Assembly (NCBI GenBank): GCA_049999725.1
Contig: JBNGIS010019756.1
Span: 1 to 35,012, forward strand
DNA from: Haplomitrium mnioides
Lineage: Eukaryota > Marchantiophyta > Haplomitriopsida > Calobryales
Direction: 5' to 3'
DNA: 35,012 bases
Shown here: piece by piece, positions 17,105 to 27,296 of the stretch
Layout: every line of letters begins with the position of its first letter
How positions within the stretch are numbered: the stretch's first letter is position 1
The notes under the pieces: model-generated
What the model was told of the DNA's origin: nothing
The model's input: the letters and a program-made list of their open reading frames with translations, nothing else
The model's database searches: none
Translations under genes and position numbers: made by a program

Positions 17105-19504
17105 GTGTTGCAGCTCTCTCCTTGGGCTTTACTCTTGGAGAAGCTATTTCGAGAAAAAAAATGAGCGACAGAAGTTAACAAGGTCTTTTATAAGATGGTC
17201 TGAGACCCCGATTTATCTCCTCTACACACTAACAGCTTTGCATTGCTTGACAGTGCACTCTTTCAACACCAACCCCAAGCACCATAGTCAACTCCTCTTC
17301 TTCAACGGCAACCCCAAACCAACAAGAGTTCCACTGAAATCTGTCTTGCAAGCAATCAACCATTCTTGGTAGGGTTTGGCTTCCAAACCTTCATATATAT
17401 ACTATCCCAAAAGGGGAAAAATAATTACAAAAATACTTCTACAAACCCAAATCAAACTCATGTGCATGAAATATAGAGAGCAACTACTCCAACACTCTTA
17501 CTACACCCTTACCGCACTCTCCTAGTGCTCAACAAAGTCTCTAACACTTATTCACACTGATAACAACGGAATTTTTAAACATATCTGCACTATTCACACA
17601 ACAAAAGTATAGAACTCCATTGGCCAACGACTCCTAACACCATGCAAGTCTCCTCCACGGCACTTAGCATTTCTACCCGCCCACTCACGCATCCTCTCTA
17701 GATAGTTTATATGCCTCTATCATTAGAGGGTCTTGATTTTACTTCCACAAGATCGAAAGAGGTCTCTTTGACTTCCACTCGTGGATGACCGCCATGCCGA
17801 CTGTTGGAACCCACTCCACCCGAAACCTCGATCGAGTCTTCTGTGCAGTATGTGGGCTGCACTAACCTAGCCACCTCTTGACTTCGGTCCCCTTGTAAAT
17901 GCTAACCAGCAACACCCTCTTAGTGCTAGTGGGGTTGAATTCCTTGTGCAATCACAAACTAATATGACCATGGAGCCCTTACTGGCAGCCTCTCCCAATT
18001 CCCAGTTCAAGTGCACTCTCTTCTCCCTCGAGAATCGATCCACCTTTGAATGTTGGTATACCCTCAAGAATGAGTACACCTTGATCGCTTGAGTCTCTAG
18101 AGACTCACTCCCAAGGATTCTTGGTGCTCGTCCTATCCACCTCCACCCCCGATAGTCTCCAACGCAAGTACACTCGCTTCGTTCAAAATGTCACTAGAAT
18201 ACGCTCTCTATTCCTCGTTCTTCCCCTCACACAAGGCCATCAACGACACCTCACAATCAACCTCTCACCTTTGGCGCATCGCCAACGTCCTCAACAATGC
18301 ATCTACGCACAACATTGTAGGCATCCATGCTTTGTTTATTACGCCAACATTCTCACCAAGAACAATCACTTAACTGTAGTGCATCGCTAACAACACCAAA
18401 CAATGCATTAGTGCACACACTTGAGCACTTTCATGCTTTGCTAACTTGCTCCAACCTCCTCACACTTCAAAGTAAAGGTATCTATACTACCCGTTTGTTT
18501 GTCTCTTCTTTGCTTGTGTTCTATCTTGACCCTCTATTTGAAAGCTTCTCCATCGGATGGTAGTGAGGAGCACCTCGCCTTAATTCAAATATTGTACACA
18601 ATGCTTTGGTGACGACATCTATCTTGAGAATGCTGATGGTCGGGCATCTGATGAGTTTATCCAATGAAGATAGATCTGCGCGATCTAGAAAGGAATATAA
18701 AAATGACCCGATAAGATCAGACAATCAACAATAGACCCAATCACTGATAGTAGACCCCGACAACCAACAATTTGACCCGATAGTTGACTTCTTCCAATAG
18801 AGTGCCATATCATGATGTCTTTCAAGGGGAAGTTGGACTGCCATGCACCATCGGAAAAGGAAATTTTTGTACAGTCCACTCCAAAACTTGAGCCGACTCG
18901 ATAAAAATAACAAAACTTTGATAGAAGGATGAACTTGAAAGAATGAAACTTATTGGACTCCAATCAACCCATTAGCACTAAATAGAATAGAGCATACTCT
19001 AACTCCTTGTGCTGTCATTGCCTTCCAAATGTCCTTGCATTCTGTATTTATCCATATTCCATTCGACTACACTTGTACTAGAAGCGCCTTCCTGTCTTCT
19101 CTCCATCGAACCTTGCCACAATTATGATAGTCAAGAATATAAGATGTGGCCCTCAACTTCACCTTGAGCTCCTCTCCTATCGTTGAGTTGTTGATTCCAT
19201 CTGTGCTCCTCTGATCTTTGACTCTTGGTTGTGAACCTTTTCCCTTCAAGGTTGCTCCATCCTCAACCTTCTTGAGTCCCTTCATAATACCTCTAGAGAG
19301 TCTCTTGTCCTTCCCTCATCTTGCTTCCGATTTTTTTGTTTTGATGCCCTCTTGGACGAGTTGTCGAACGCTCCCTCTTCAGATTGGCTAACTTGACTAC
19401 CACAATGCCCTTGGGATGTCTTCACACCCAAAAACATGGTAATACCGTGGTGATGCCTCCAACCCTCCAAATTTTCATTAGTGCTTCAAGTCACCAGCTA
19501 GTAG
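17105..19504. mobile_element. 2.4-kb unidentified insert splitting B1 RNase H
   Basis: B2 reads straight through from TCTATTGGAG to TAGTGTGACAACAAG (28793-28817). B1 has the same two flanks at 17096-17104 and about 19507-19521, with 2.4 kb between them. The insert is GC-richer than B1. Minus-strand frames of 60-92 codons at 17867-18079, 18521-18963 and 19067-19470 include a charged stretch ASKQKNRKQDEGRTRDSLE. I see no terminal inverted repeat, clear target duplication or known protein. Boundaries are good to about 10 bp. It may be a non-autonomous element, a captured gene piece or several nested fragments. Confidence 0.7.
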
Positions 19505-19959
19505 CAGTAGTGTTACAACAAGAGTTTGAGAATGAACTTTATATCACGTTGACTAAATGCAGCGGAGAGAAATTATTATGTAAGAGATATAGAGCGATTG
19601 GAGATAGTTTATGCTGCAAAAGTTTGAAGACACTATCTTTTAAGGAAACATATACTTTTGTGCACTGATGACAAGCTCTTGTTGTAATAAATTCACTTAA
19701 AAAATATGACAATTCATCATCATCAATAGGAAGATCAACTCAAACTCTTTTTATTTCAAGTTTGAGTACAAGCCGAGAAGGTTCCACACCATTTTTGATG
19801 CATTGTCATGAAGACTAAATCAGTAAAAAAAAAATTTGAGGTTGCAAATGTTAGTATATTACATTTTGATGAAGCAACCAACAACTTCTGACAAAAGTTA
19901 TGAGAATATGTCTTCTTTAATCTTGTTAGGATACGTGCGGCGGTCAAAGATAGTGAGTG

Positions 19960-20700
19960 CCATATCTTTTCCATGCACAATTGTATTCTCTATGAAGGCT
20001 ATCAAATATACATTCCACAAGATGATGTGTTTTTAATGATCATTTTACAAGAAACACATGGCATTCCAATCTCTAAGTATCTTAGGGTAGACAAGACTAT
20101 AGAGTTGCTTCAATGTAGTGGGTGGTGGCCAAACCTAGTTCGAGATATTTGTGACTTTGTTTGTTCTTGTGAAAGTTGTAAGCAAAACAAGGCTTTAAAT
20201 CAAAAACCAAATAGTCTTCTACAACCACTACTGATTCCTACTGCTCATTGAGAACATGTAAGTTTGGATATTGTCACTTCACTTCCAACCACGCCTCATG
20301 GGTTTACTGTAATTGTATTTATTGTCAATAAGCTAAGCAAATAGACTCATCTAACACTGATGGTGAATACAATGGATGCTCCATAATTGGCAAAGATTTA
20401 CTTTGATATAGTCTTTTGTTATCATGAAATGATACATGTGTAAATATATCATATAGATCTATGATTCATTGGGAAGTTTTGGCAAGATTTTCTTACACTA
20501 TTGGGTACCAAACTATATATGTTTATGGCTTGTCATTCTCAAATAGATGAGCAACCAAACATGCAAATCACACTATGGAGTATATGCTTCAAGAATTTAT
20601 CAATGCTCATCACACGGATTGGGATAATTTTTTACTGGTTGTGAAGTTTGCATACAACTCCAAATAATCAACTACTAGATTTTCTCCTTTTCTTTCTTAA
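19960..20700 (+). pseudogene. B1 integrase pseudogene
   Basis: A frame at about 19973-20251 encodes the zinc-binding N-terminus: QETHGIPISKYLRVDKTIEL, GWWPNLVRDICDFVCSCESC (CX2C present) and KQNKALNQKP. After a TGA the core begins with HVSLDIVTSLPTTPHGFTVI, which has the first catalytic Asp. Later blocks align with B2 but are badly degraded. The region matching DRDPRIT reads as stops, and the QTDGQ-E block reads SQIDEQPN, so catalytic residues are lost. Integrase would insert the element cDNA into chromosomes. Confidence 0.83.
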
Positions 20701-21079
20701 TCCAGGCCATTATCTTGTTCCTGATGGTTTTCTTTCTATTTCCTCTTTCAATATTCCAAGTCTTTATATGTTTTTGTCTCATTTATCTTTCTCTTTGCAA
20801 GATGCTTGAAACCATCTTGTTGTTGCTCAAAACTGGAAAAAAAATATATCGGTAAACATCATTGTGGTTTCTCTTATGCCAAGTTATGTTTTCTACTCAT
20901 GATCTTCCTTTGCCTTTAGATACTCAAGTTTGTAAGTCATCTCAAGCTTGGATTGGTCATTTATCAATTTCTCAAGTTATTTGTCTCATTGCGTACAAAC
21001 TTGATCTTCTTCTCCATATGAAGATTCATCCTTTATTCTATGTATCTACAATTAAGACTTTTGTTTTTAGTCCATCTTC

Positions 21080-21300
21080 TTTTCCAAATTGTGTTCAAAT
21101 TCCTCCTCTACCTATTGTTCTTTATAATGATAAAGAATATGAGTTGGACCGCATTTTAGCCAAACGAGTTCTCAAACATGGGTGACATTCTCAAGTTCAA
21201 TTTAAAGTTTTATGGTAAGGATATCAATTTCATGATGCTACTTGGGAGCTGTGTTCTAACTTTGAGAATGCTAAAGAGGTTATTCGATTATTTAAAATTG
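21080..21300 (+). pseudogene. B1 chromodomain-like C-terminus
   Basis: PPLPIVLYNDKEYELDRILA, then KRVLKHG, a stop, SQVQFKVLW, FHDATWEL and NFENAKEVIRLF align with the plant chromovirus pattern EYEVExIL ... YLVKWKGY ... ATWEP ... L.NA. Such domains sit at the integrase C-terminus and direct insertion to particular chromatin. The ATWE core is preserved. Two stops interrupt it. Confidence 0.72.
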
Positions 21301-21342
21301 TCCATCATGATGAGGACATCATCAATTGGAAGGTGAGGATTA

Positions 21343-21760
21343 TATAATAGTACAAGCATAATGTTATGCTATATATAAGAAAATAGAATAGAGTTATAAG
21401 ATTACTTGCCTTGGAAGTTACTTTAAGAGAAGTCAAATAAAATCACTTTTAGAGCTGAAATTGGAAGTGACTTGTAAGTGAATGAAGCGAGATGACACCT
21501 TCTTTTCTTGTATAAATAGAAGGGCTTCACATCCCTACTTCTCATTATGAAGTTCCTCTTTAGTCACTTGGGTTCTATGGTTGCTTGGCTTTTGCTTGCA
21601 TTTATAACTTTAGCTTGGGTCTTGAGTTGCATAATTCTATTAGAGTTATCTTGTAGTGAATTTGCTTGGATTTTCTTGTCTTATTGGCATTTGGTTAAGG
21701 AAATCGGTTAGAATTTACTATGAGTTCTTACTTTGGAATTTGTGTTTGAGTTTTTTTATA
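21343..21760 (+). repeat. B1 3' LTR
   Basis: The repeat starts at TATAATAGTACAAGC, after a purine-rich GGAAGGTGAGGATTA. It matches the B2 5' LTR (25756-26135) through GATGACAC ... TTGTATAAATA ... TCACTTGGG ... GGTTGCTTGGCTTTTGCTTGC. It is about 40 bp longer than the B2 LTR because it has extra partly repeated sequence at 21600-21700. The terminal dinucleotides have mutated (TG to TA at the start). Confidence 0.85.
21511..21519 (+). promoter_or_regulatory. TATA box in B1 LTR
   Basis: TATAAATAG stands at the same LTR position as TATAAATAA in B2 (25972-25980), about 170-215 bp into the LTR. Conservation between diverged copies supports it as the family B promoter element. Confidence 0.7.
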
Positions 21761-23335
21761 GATAGAACCCAAAGGATTCAAAATCTCAAAAATACAAATC
21801 ATATAGTTGATGGACATTTTTTTCTCAAGATACATTGAGAAAATACCCATTCATAGAGCTTATAATTTGCCAAATAATTTGACAAAATGGGGATTTTATG
21901 ACTACTATACAATATTTTAAAAAAAGAAGAATCCCAATTGCATTGTGAGTTTTCCAATTTTACGAGAGAATAAGAGTTCCATCTTATTTAGATATCTTAG
22001 TCTCCTTATTGCCAAGAATGTTTTCCAAAAAATCAAGATGGGATTTCTCATGATCAAATCGATCAAATGTTTAATAGATTCTCGAAACATTTGAAATGTG
22101 TCAAGGCTTTCACGATAATGTATCTTAGTGAGGCACTACAATTGTCTTATAATCCTACCCCACAAGTAACTCTTTTGATGGAGACTTGGGATTTCAAAAA
22201 TTTTCTACAACAACATACTTCTCTACTTCAAAGAATATATAATATTATCATTGATTAACAATTCTAGCTCAAGCTCAGTGATTTGAAGGAAAAGATTTAG
22301 AGCACCAACTTTCAAAGATTTGGAGCAACAACTTTAAACATATGAATTTTGGTTACCTCTGAATGTTATTTGTTAACTCAAGTAATTACTTGAGAAGGAT
22401 AGAGAAGTTTTAGGTTCAATGTTGATTTCTTTGGAGGTATATTTGGAAATCAAACAATCTCAAAAGGAAGAAAGAGAAGTTGACTTGGAGAAAGTGATCA
22501 TTCTAATAAAGGACAAAATAAGTTAGAACTACTACAAGTTCTTTATAGATTCCAATATTCAATGGTGGAATGACTTTTTCATTGTTCAAGAAGGTATTGT
22601 TGCTTACATCTTTGAAAGAAAAAAACAATGACTAAAAGCGTAATTTACCTTTCTAGCTATTTGGATTTACTTGTAATGATTATAAGAATAATCATCTAAC
22701 TCTCAATTTGATGTTCACTAGCTAGAGAAAGATGATCCAGTGGAGCATATGCTTTCTACACGTCAAGAAATTTATGATAGAGCACCTAGACCACAAGAAG
22801 GGACTATTTCACATCACACTATATACAAGCATAAATTTGGCAACCTACATGAAGTGAAAGCCAAAATATTTATTTGTGTTATTGCATCACTCAATCCAAA
22901 AGATAGACCATTTTGGATTGCCAAAGTACTTATAATTTTGTCATTCTATGAGGAACAACATCCAAACCCAAAACAATTACATGTTCAACAATTTGCTTGT
23001 GAAGCAATGGATGCATTTTCTACACAATACTTTCTAGAAAAGTAACAACAACACACAGAAAACAAAAATCCAAGTTACGTATTGATGTTCTTGATGTAAC
23101 ACAAATTACAATTTTGTTATTTGATTTTCCTCTCACACAAAAAACTAATTGAAGAAAACCACTTTAGCTACTATTAAATCAAAATTTTTTGAGCTTGAAA
23201 GACAAAAATCAATTCGAAAGTATTTGAAGTAGATTCAATTAATCATATCAATATTGAGTTAAACAATGTTAATCTTGATGAGTCTTCTAAAGCTAAATCT
23301 AAAGAAGTTGATACGAGGGACTAAAGCTATTTAGA
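21761..23335 (+). pseudogene. Unidentified, formerly coding-like segment
   Basis: This segment lies between the B1 LTR and a decayed tandem repeat. Interrupted plus-strand frames include FNRFSKHLKCVKAFTIMYLS and TPQVTLLMETWDFKNFLQQH (22067-22258). A 101-codon frame at 22740-23045 has VEHMLSTRQEIYDRAPRPQE, NLHEVKAKIFICVIASLNPK and DRPFWIAKVLIILSFYEEQH. The last part reads like a structured globular protein. I do not recognise a family. Stops every 60-100 codons show decay. It could be the body of an undescribed element or an old gene fragment. Confidence 0.4.
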
Positions 23336-23689
23336 AACCCTATTGTTTATTGTATACTTTCAATTTATGTTGTAATTTAAGTTTATTATTTTATAAAATA
23401 TCTTAGAATTTTATTCAAGAAATTTCTTGAGTTTGTATACCACCTTGAACCTTTTAGTGTAAATCATTTCTAGTTGATTATTTTCATTTGTGGATGAAAC
23501 TAAAACATTCAAAGATAATCTTCATTTGGTTTGTAAAATATTTTGTGATCCAAAATATGATTATATTCTTTCCAACTATGTTGTTTGCTAGAAGAATTTC
23601 ATTGTTTTGTCTAAATATTTTGGTATTGATTTTGGATTGCTGAAGCGTGAACTAGAAGCTCCTTTTAATGCGAGAATACGATTCAAAAT
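23336..23689. other. AT-rich stretch without recognised features
   Basis: Very AT-rich sequence (for example TTTATTATTTTATAAAATATC) with no frame over about 60 codons and no similarity that I can see to other parts of the window. Confidence 0.5.
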
Positions 23690-24240
23690 ATGTAACAACA
23701 AGTGTGTCTAGAGTTTGTTATGAAACGCAGAACCTTAAACACACTTGGACTTAGATCTAGAAGTTGGAACTCTATGTGTGCATAGACATTAATGCGCAAG
23801 TCAAAACCTCTTGCATACATAGACTCTACTTTGAAACTCAAAATGTTTGTTGAGCCTAGTATTTAATGACAAGTGTCTAGATATAGAACTCTAATTCCTA
23901 TGTGTGTATAGACTTTGTTGTGCAAGTTGGAGCCTTCAACTTGCATAGACTCTGATATAGAACCCTTAACCTTGTATGTACAAAGACTATCAATTCCAAA
24001 CCCCTCAAAGACTCTGATATAGAACTCAAAACTCTTTGTTCACGAGACTCTGGTCCAAAATTTGGAGCTCTTTATGTATTTAGACTCTCAAGCAAATCTC
24101 TAAATCAATTAGCCTTTTTGATTTTGAGCTATGAATCCATTGTGTACATGAATCTCTCAATTTTAAAAGATTTTGAATTGCTAAACTCTTGTAAAACATG
24201 ACTACTTTACCCTTTGCGTGCTTGGATTTTGAACTAGAAT
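23690..24240 (+). repeat. Decayed tandem repeat around a TAGACTCTGATATAGAAC motif
   Basis: Variants of CATAGACTCTGATATAGAAC recur about every 50-80 bp, for example near 23735, 23818, 23877, 23943 and 24010. Each is followed by a variable AACTC...TNTGTGTGCATAGAC-like part, and several units share GAACTC and TTGCATAGACT. The units are too divergent and irregular for a recent satellite or for CRISPR. An assembly gap follows within about 35 bp. Confidence 0.6.
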
Positions 24241-24274
24241 AGAAAGCCTCTTTCTTGTTTGAACTTCAAAATAG

Positions 24275-24374
24275 NNNNNNNNNNNNNNNNNNNNNNNNNN
24301 NNNNNNNNNNNNNNNNNNNNNNNNNNNNNNNNNNNNNNNNNNNNNNNNNNNNNNNNNNNNNNNNNNNNNNNNNN
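24275..24374. other. Assembly gap (100 N)
   Basis: A default-size gap separates the decayed tandem repeat from gypsy relic A2, so the true left end of A2 is not visible. Confidence 0.99.
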
Positions 24375-24600
24375 TCAAAGTAGTAACTCTTGAGTACCCC
24401 ATCTACTACAAAAATAAACAACTAAGCCTTGTTGAATGCAATTACAATGTAACTCAAATAGAAGCCTTCGGCATGATCTATGCCTTTAAAAATTCTGACA
24501 TTCCTTGCTAAATTACAAATTTATTGTCATAGTTGACCATGACTATTTAAAATACATTATCACCAAGCCTACTTTAATAGGTCAATAAGCCTGATAGGTT
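24375..24600 (+). pseudogene. A2 RNase H fragment
   Basis: EYPIYYKNKQLSLVECNYNV, then AFGMIYAFK and a frameshift lead to a VDHDYLKYIITKP-type end. In the gypsy family the pattern is HPIYY ... NYSVTERE ... MIYA ... HYLLG ... VDH..LKY. Here the ERE glutamates read QIEA, and about 20 bp around HYLLGYK are lost relative to A3. It would have removed RNA from the RNA-DNA hybrid. Confidence 0.8.
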
Positions 24601-24839
24601 GTTTTGTTTCAAGAATTTAACTTTAGAATTCAAGTATGTCTTGAAATCCATCATGGCAATTGTGATCTTTTATCATGAGTCCTTGGCGATCTTGATCCTA
24701 GTTCCTTAGAATGACAACTTTCTTGATTTTTGAGTTTCAACAATTGATTTGTTCCTTCCTTGTGGCATTGCCAATGAATACTCACTAGTCATACTATCAA
24801 CTCATTCTTGGTATTGGCAATTAGCTCCCTTTCTTACCA

Positions 24840-25755
24840 ATGGCAATGTCATGTCTGATCTTTAGACATATAAGAAACCATATTTTATAAGAACTACTGC
24901 TCTTTACACTATTGTCTCTGGTCTTCTCTACTGACTTAGCAAAGATGGTATCCTTGAACATTTCTTGATACCTCTCTAGACTTCTCACTAGACTCTTAAA
25001 GTGCTCTATAGATGTCATACATTTGCTTGTGGTGGCCATTTTGTTGGCATTTTGACCACACTAAAAGTACTCTGTTTTGGATAATAATGGCCGAATCTAT
25101 TTGCAGACTCTCATCAATTCACAAGGATTTGTGATACCTACCAAAGAACAAGTTGTTTGACAAAACACAAAAAAATACCTATGACTCTCATCCTTCCACT
25201 TTCCACTTTTTAAAAAATGGGGTCTAGGTTTCATTGGTCTAATCTGTCCTCCTTCAAGAAGTTGTCTTAAATACTATATATTAGTTGCAATATATTATAC
25301 TGCCAAATGTGCCAAAGCTATTGCTCTCCCTGTCAAAAATTCTGACTTTATAGCTTCGTTCCTTTATAAATATTTCCTCACTAGATTTAACTCTCCAGTT
25401 GAATTGGTTAGTGATTAGGGTACACACTTTCTTAACAATTTCATCACTACTTTCACGACACTTTATTCCATCCGCCAAAAGGTATTGGCTCCCTATCATC
25501 TGTAGACAAATAGATAAGCAAAGTCCTTAAGTTGATTCTTACCAAAATGGGTTTGGCTTATTAATCTAAATGGGATGAACATCTACCTACCAGACTTTGG
25601 GCCTACGAATCAATGACCAAAGCATCCACCAATCGACACTATTTCATATTGTTTATGGCTAAAAAGCATTGCTTCCAATTGAAATTCAAGTTCCCTACTT
25701 GGCCGTAGCATTCATACAAAGACTTAGTTCTCGGGACTCACTACAACATAGACTT
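24840..25755 (+). pseudogene. A2 integrase pseudogene
   Basis: The zinc-binding part runs from about 24880 to 25160: KPYFIRTTALYTIVSGLLY, RCHTFACGGHFVGILTTLKV, WPNLFADSHQFTRICDTYQR. In the last block the second Cys of CX2C reads Tyr. The core begins KWGLGFIGL (about 25218), where WGLDFIG is expected, so the first catalytic Asp is Gly. ELVSD is followed by TAG and GTHFLN (the SDQGTHF motif, second Asp intact). The third block reads TNR, a stop and AK where QTNGQAE is usual, so Glu is apparently Lys. TKMGLAY and LWAYESMTKASTNR follow. It is truncated by the insertion of B2. Confidence 0.85.
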
Positions 25756-26135
25756 TCTAGTAGTACAAGCATGATGTTGTACTATTTATAAGAAAATTAA
25801 GAGGAGTGAAGGAAGTAGTCGGGGGCACTTTTAGGATTGAAATTTTTTAAGATTACTTGCTTTTGAAGTTACTTTAAGTAGTGTGATATATGGTCACTTT
25901 AAAGGTTTTAATTGGAAGTGACTTTTTAGTGAAGGAAGAGGGATGACACATTTATCTCTTGTATAAATAAAAGAGCTTTATAACCCAACTTTTTCATTCT
26001 AGAGTTCTTCTCAAATCACTTGGGCTCTTTGGTTGCTTGGCTTTTGCTTGCATTATTAGCATTTGGTTGAAGAACTCTATTAGAGTTCACTATGAGTTCT
26101 TATTTATTTGGATTTGGTTCTTGAGTTTGTTTACA
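25756..26135 (+). repeat. B2 5' LTR (380 bp)
   Basis: It begins TCTAGTAGTACAAGCATGATG, matching TGTAATAGTACAAACATGATG at the 3' LTR start (30665). It ends GTTTACA directly before the primer-binding site. It contains TATAAATAA at 25972 and matches the B1 LTR throughout. The first dinucleotide has mutated from TG to TC. Confidence 0.9.
25972..25980 (+). promoter_or_regulatory. TATA box in B2 LTR
   Basis: TATAAATAA lies in the context CTTGTATAAATA, shared with the B1 LTR. It is the likely element promoter. About 160 bp of LTR remain downstream, which is reasonable for the R-U5 part. Confidence 0.72.
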
Positions 26136-26136
26136 T

Positions 26137-26150
26137 TGGCATTAGATCCA
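26137..26150 (+). promoter_or_regulatory. B2 primer-binding site (Met-tRNA type)
   Basis: TGGCATTAGATCCA begins two bases after the LTR end. It resembles TGGTATCAGAGC, the initiator Met-tRNA complement used by most plant LTR elements, with several substitutions, mainly C-to-T and G-to-A or T changes. Confidence 0.75.
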
Positions 26151-26632
26151 CAGTTCCTTTTAGTGGTGAGTTACATAGAGAATCAAGAGGCGGTGATTCA
26201 ACCGATGGAACAATAGCTTGAACATCTTTCACGTCTTTGAAAGTGAGAATGAAAGAAAGAAAAACTTTCCAAGAAGAGGAGAGTTATGACCGATTTCCAA
26301 TACCAAAAGCATATGATGGGAGGATGGTTTGTAGTGCATCTGAGAACTTTGTATTTGATTGTAAGAAATATTTTGAAGCTACAAACATTAGAGACAATGG
26401 TCAATGAATGTTATTTGCGGTAAGTCAGTTAGAAGAAGTTGCAAAAACTTGGTGGAGGTATCAGAAAGAACAAGCACAACATGGATTTGTTGCTACTATT
26501 GTTTCTTGGTGTGAATTCAAAGAAGCGGCAATTTTAAGATTAAGGGTTGTAAAGTCTTCAAAAGTAGCAAGAGATCTATTGAGTGAATTGAAGCAACTTG
26601 GTACAGTAAAAAGCAATGTTGCACATTTTAGG

Positions 26633-26909
26633 ATACAATTATGCAAATTCATTATATAAGAGAAGAAGAAGCACTAGACCGCTTTGTTCGAAGATTCAAG
26701 CCTTACATGAGAATGGAAGTTACAATGAGAGAGATTGCTCAATTGGAAGAAGCAATGCGCATGGCAGAGTGGCATAACTTATTACTTACCGCTACAATAG
26801 TAAGGCCACATCGTCAACCATTCAAACGACGTACTCAGGATTTCACAACCTCTAATGGAATTAAATTTTTGACAAGGATTCGAAGTACCTTGTTCCACTT
26901 TGACAGTAT
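26633..26909 (+). repeat. Gag duplication unit 1 (277 bp)
   Basis: It starts ATACAATTATGCAAATTC and runs to the edge of the gap (TTTGACAGTAT). It aligns end to end with 27010-27286, which is also 277 bp. The two units are clearly diverged, so this is an old duplication, not a recent assembly copy. Confidence 0.9.
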
Positions 26910-27009
26910 NNNNNNNNNNNNNNNNNNNNNNNNNNNNNNNNNNNNNNNNNNNNNNNNNNNNNNNNNNNNNNNNNNNNNNNNNNNNNNNNNNNNNNNNNNN
27001 NNNNNNNNN
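26910..27009. other. Assembly gap (100 N) at the gag duplication junction
   Basis: The gap lies exactly between the two 277-bp units. Further units, or none, could be hidden in it. Confidence 0.98.
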
Positions 27010-27286
27010 ATACAATTATGCAAATTCTTGATAAAAGAGAAGAAGAAGCACTAAACTGCTTTGTTTGGGGATTGAAGCCTTGCATGAGAATGGAAGTAAC
27101 AATGACAGAGGCTCCTCAATAAGAAGAAACAATGCACATGGCGGAGTAGCACGACTCACTACCTACCACTACAAAAGTAAGGCCACGTCTTCAACCATTT
27201 GAACGACAAGCTCAAAACCTCACAAGCTTTAATGACATTAAAATTTTAACAAGAATTTGAAGCACCTTGTTCAATCTTGACGGTGT
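27010..27286 (+). repeat. Gag duplication unit 2 (277 bp)
   Basis: It begins ATACAATTATGCAAATTC, as unit 1 does, and ends AATCTTGACGGTGT, where unit 1 has CACTTTGACAGTAT. It continues into the protease. It has several stops where unit 1 is open (for example after GAGGCTCCTCAA). Confidence 0.9.
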
Positions 27287-27296
27287 GATTGGGGGC

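Larger units (their letters stand above)
19505..21760 (+). mobile_element. Gypsy relic B1, right part (RNase H to 3' LTR)
   Basis: This part continues B1 after the insert, parallel to B2 28805-30806. It contains degraded RNase H (19505-19800), integrase (about 19960-20700), a chromodomain-like C-terminus (about 21110-21300) and the 3' LTR (21343-21760). The order and spacing equal those of B2, so the two copies share one ancestor. Many substitutions and frame breaks show it is long dead. Confidence 0.88.
24375..25755 (+). mobile_element. Gypsy relic A2 (RNase H and integrase)
   Basis: This is the third member of family A. RNase H at 24375-24600 matches A3 (33345-33566) base by base over long stretches (TTGACCATGACTATTTAAAATACATTATCACCAAGCC). 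It is followed by a spacer, an integrase zinc domain and a core, and the copy ends where the B2 5' LTR begins at 25756. The integrase zinc region has a CGGH motif and WAYESMTKAST-like text that fit non-chromodomain plant gypsy (Athila/Tat-like) rather than family B. The lineage call is inference. Confidence 0.8.
26166..27286 (+). pseudogene. B2 gag pseudogene with duplicated C-terminal part
   Basis: FPIPKAYDGR, then NFVFDCKKYFEATNI, SQLEEVAKTWWRYQKEQAQH, IVSWCEFKEAAILRL and SNVAHFRIQLCKFI follow the plant retrotransposon gag domain (PF03732-type) in order. A frame change leads to EEEALDRFVRRFKPYMRMEV, REIAQLEEAMRMAEWHNLLL and HRQPFKRRTQDF, the usual C-terminal part. That part is present twice (26633-26909 and 27010-27286) around an assembly gap, and the second copy has more stops. 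No CCHC knuckle was found. Gag would form the capsid. Confidence 0.85.

Noticed and set aside
18521-18963. Host gene in the B1 insert
   Set aside because: Minus-strand frames are short, overlapping and unconnected by plausible splice signals that I could verify. No family was recognised, so no gene was called.
23690-24240. CRISPR-like array
   Set aside because: Repeat units vary strongly in sequence and spacing, there are no cas genes, and the context is plant DNA.
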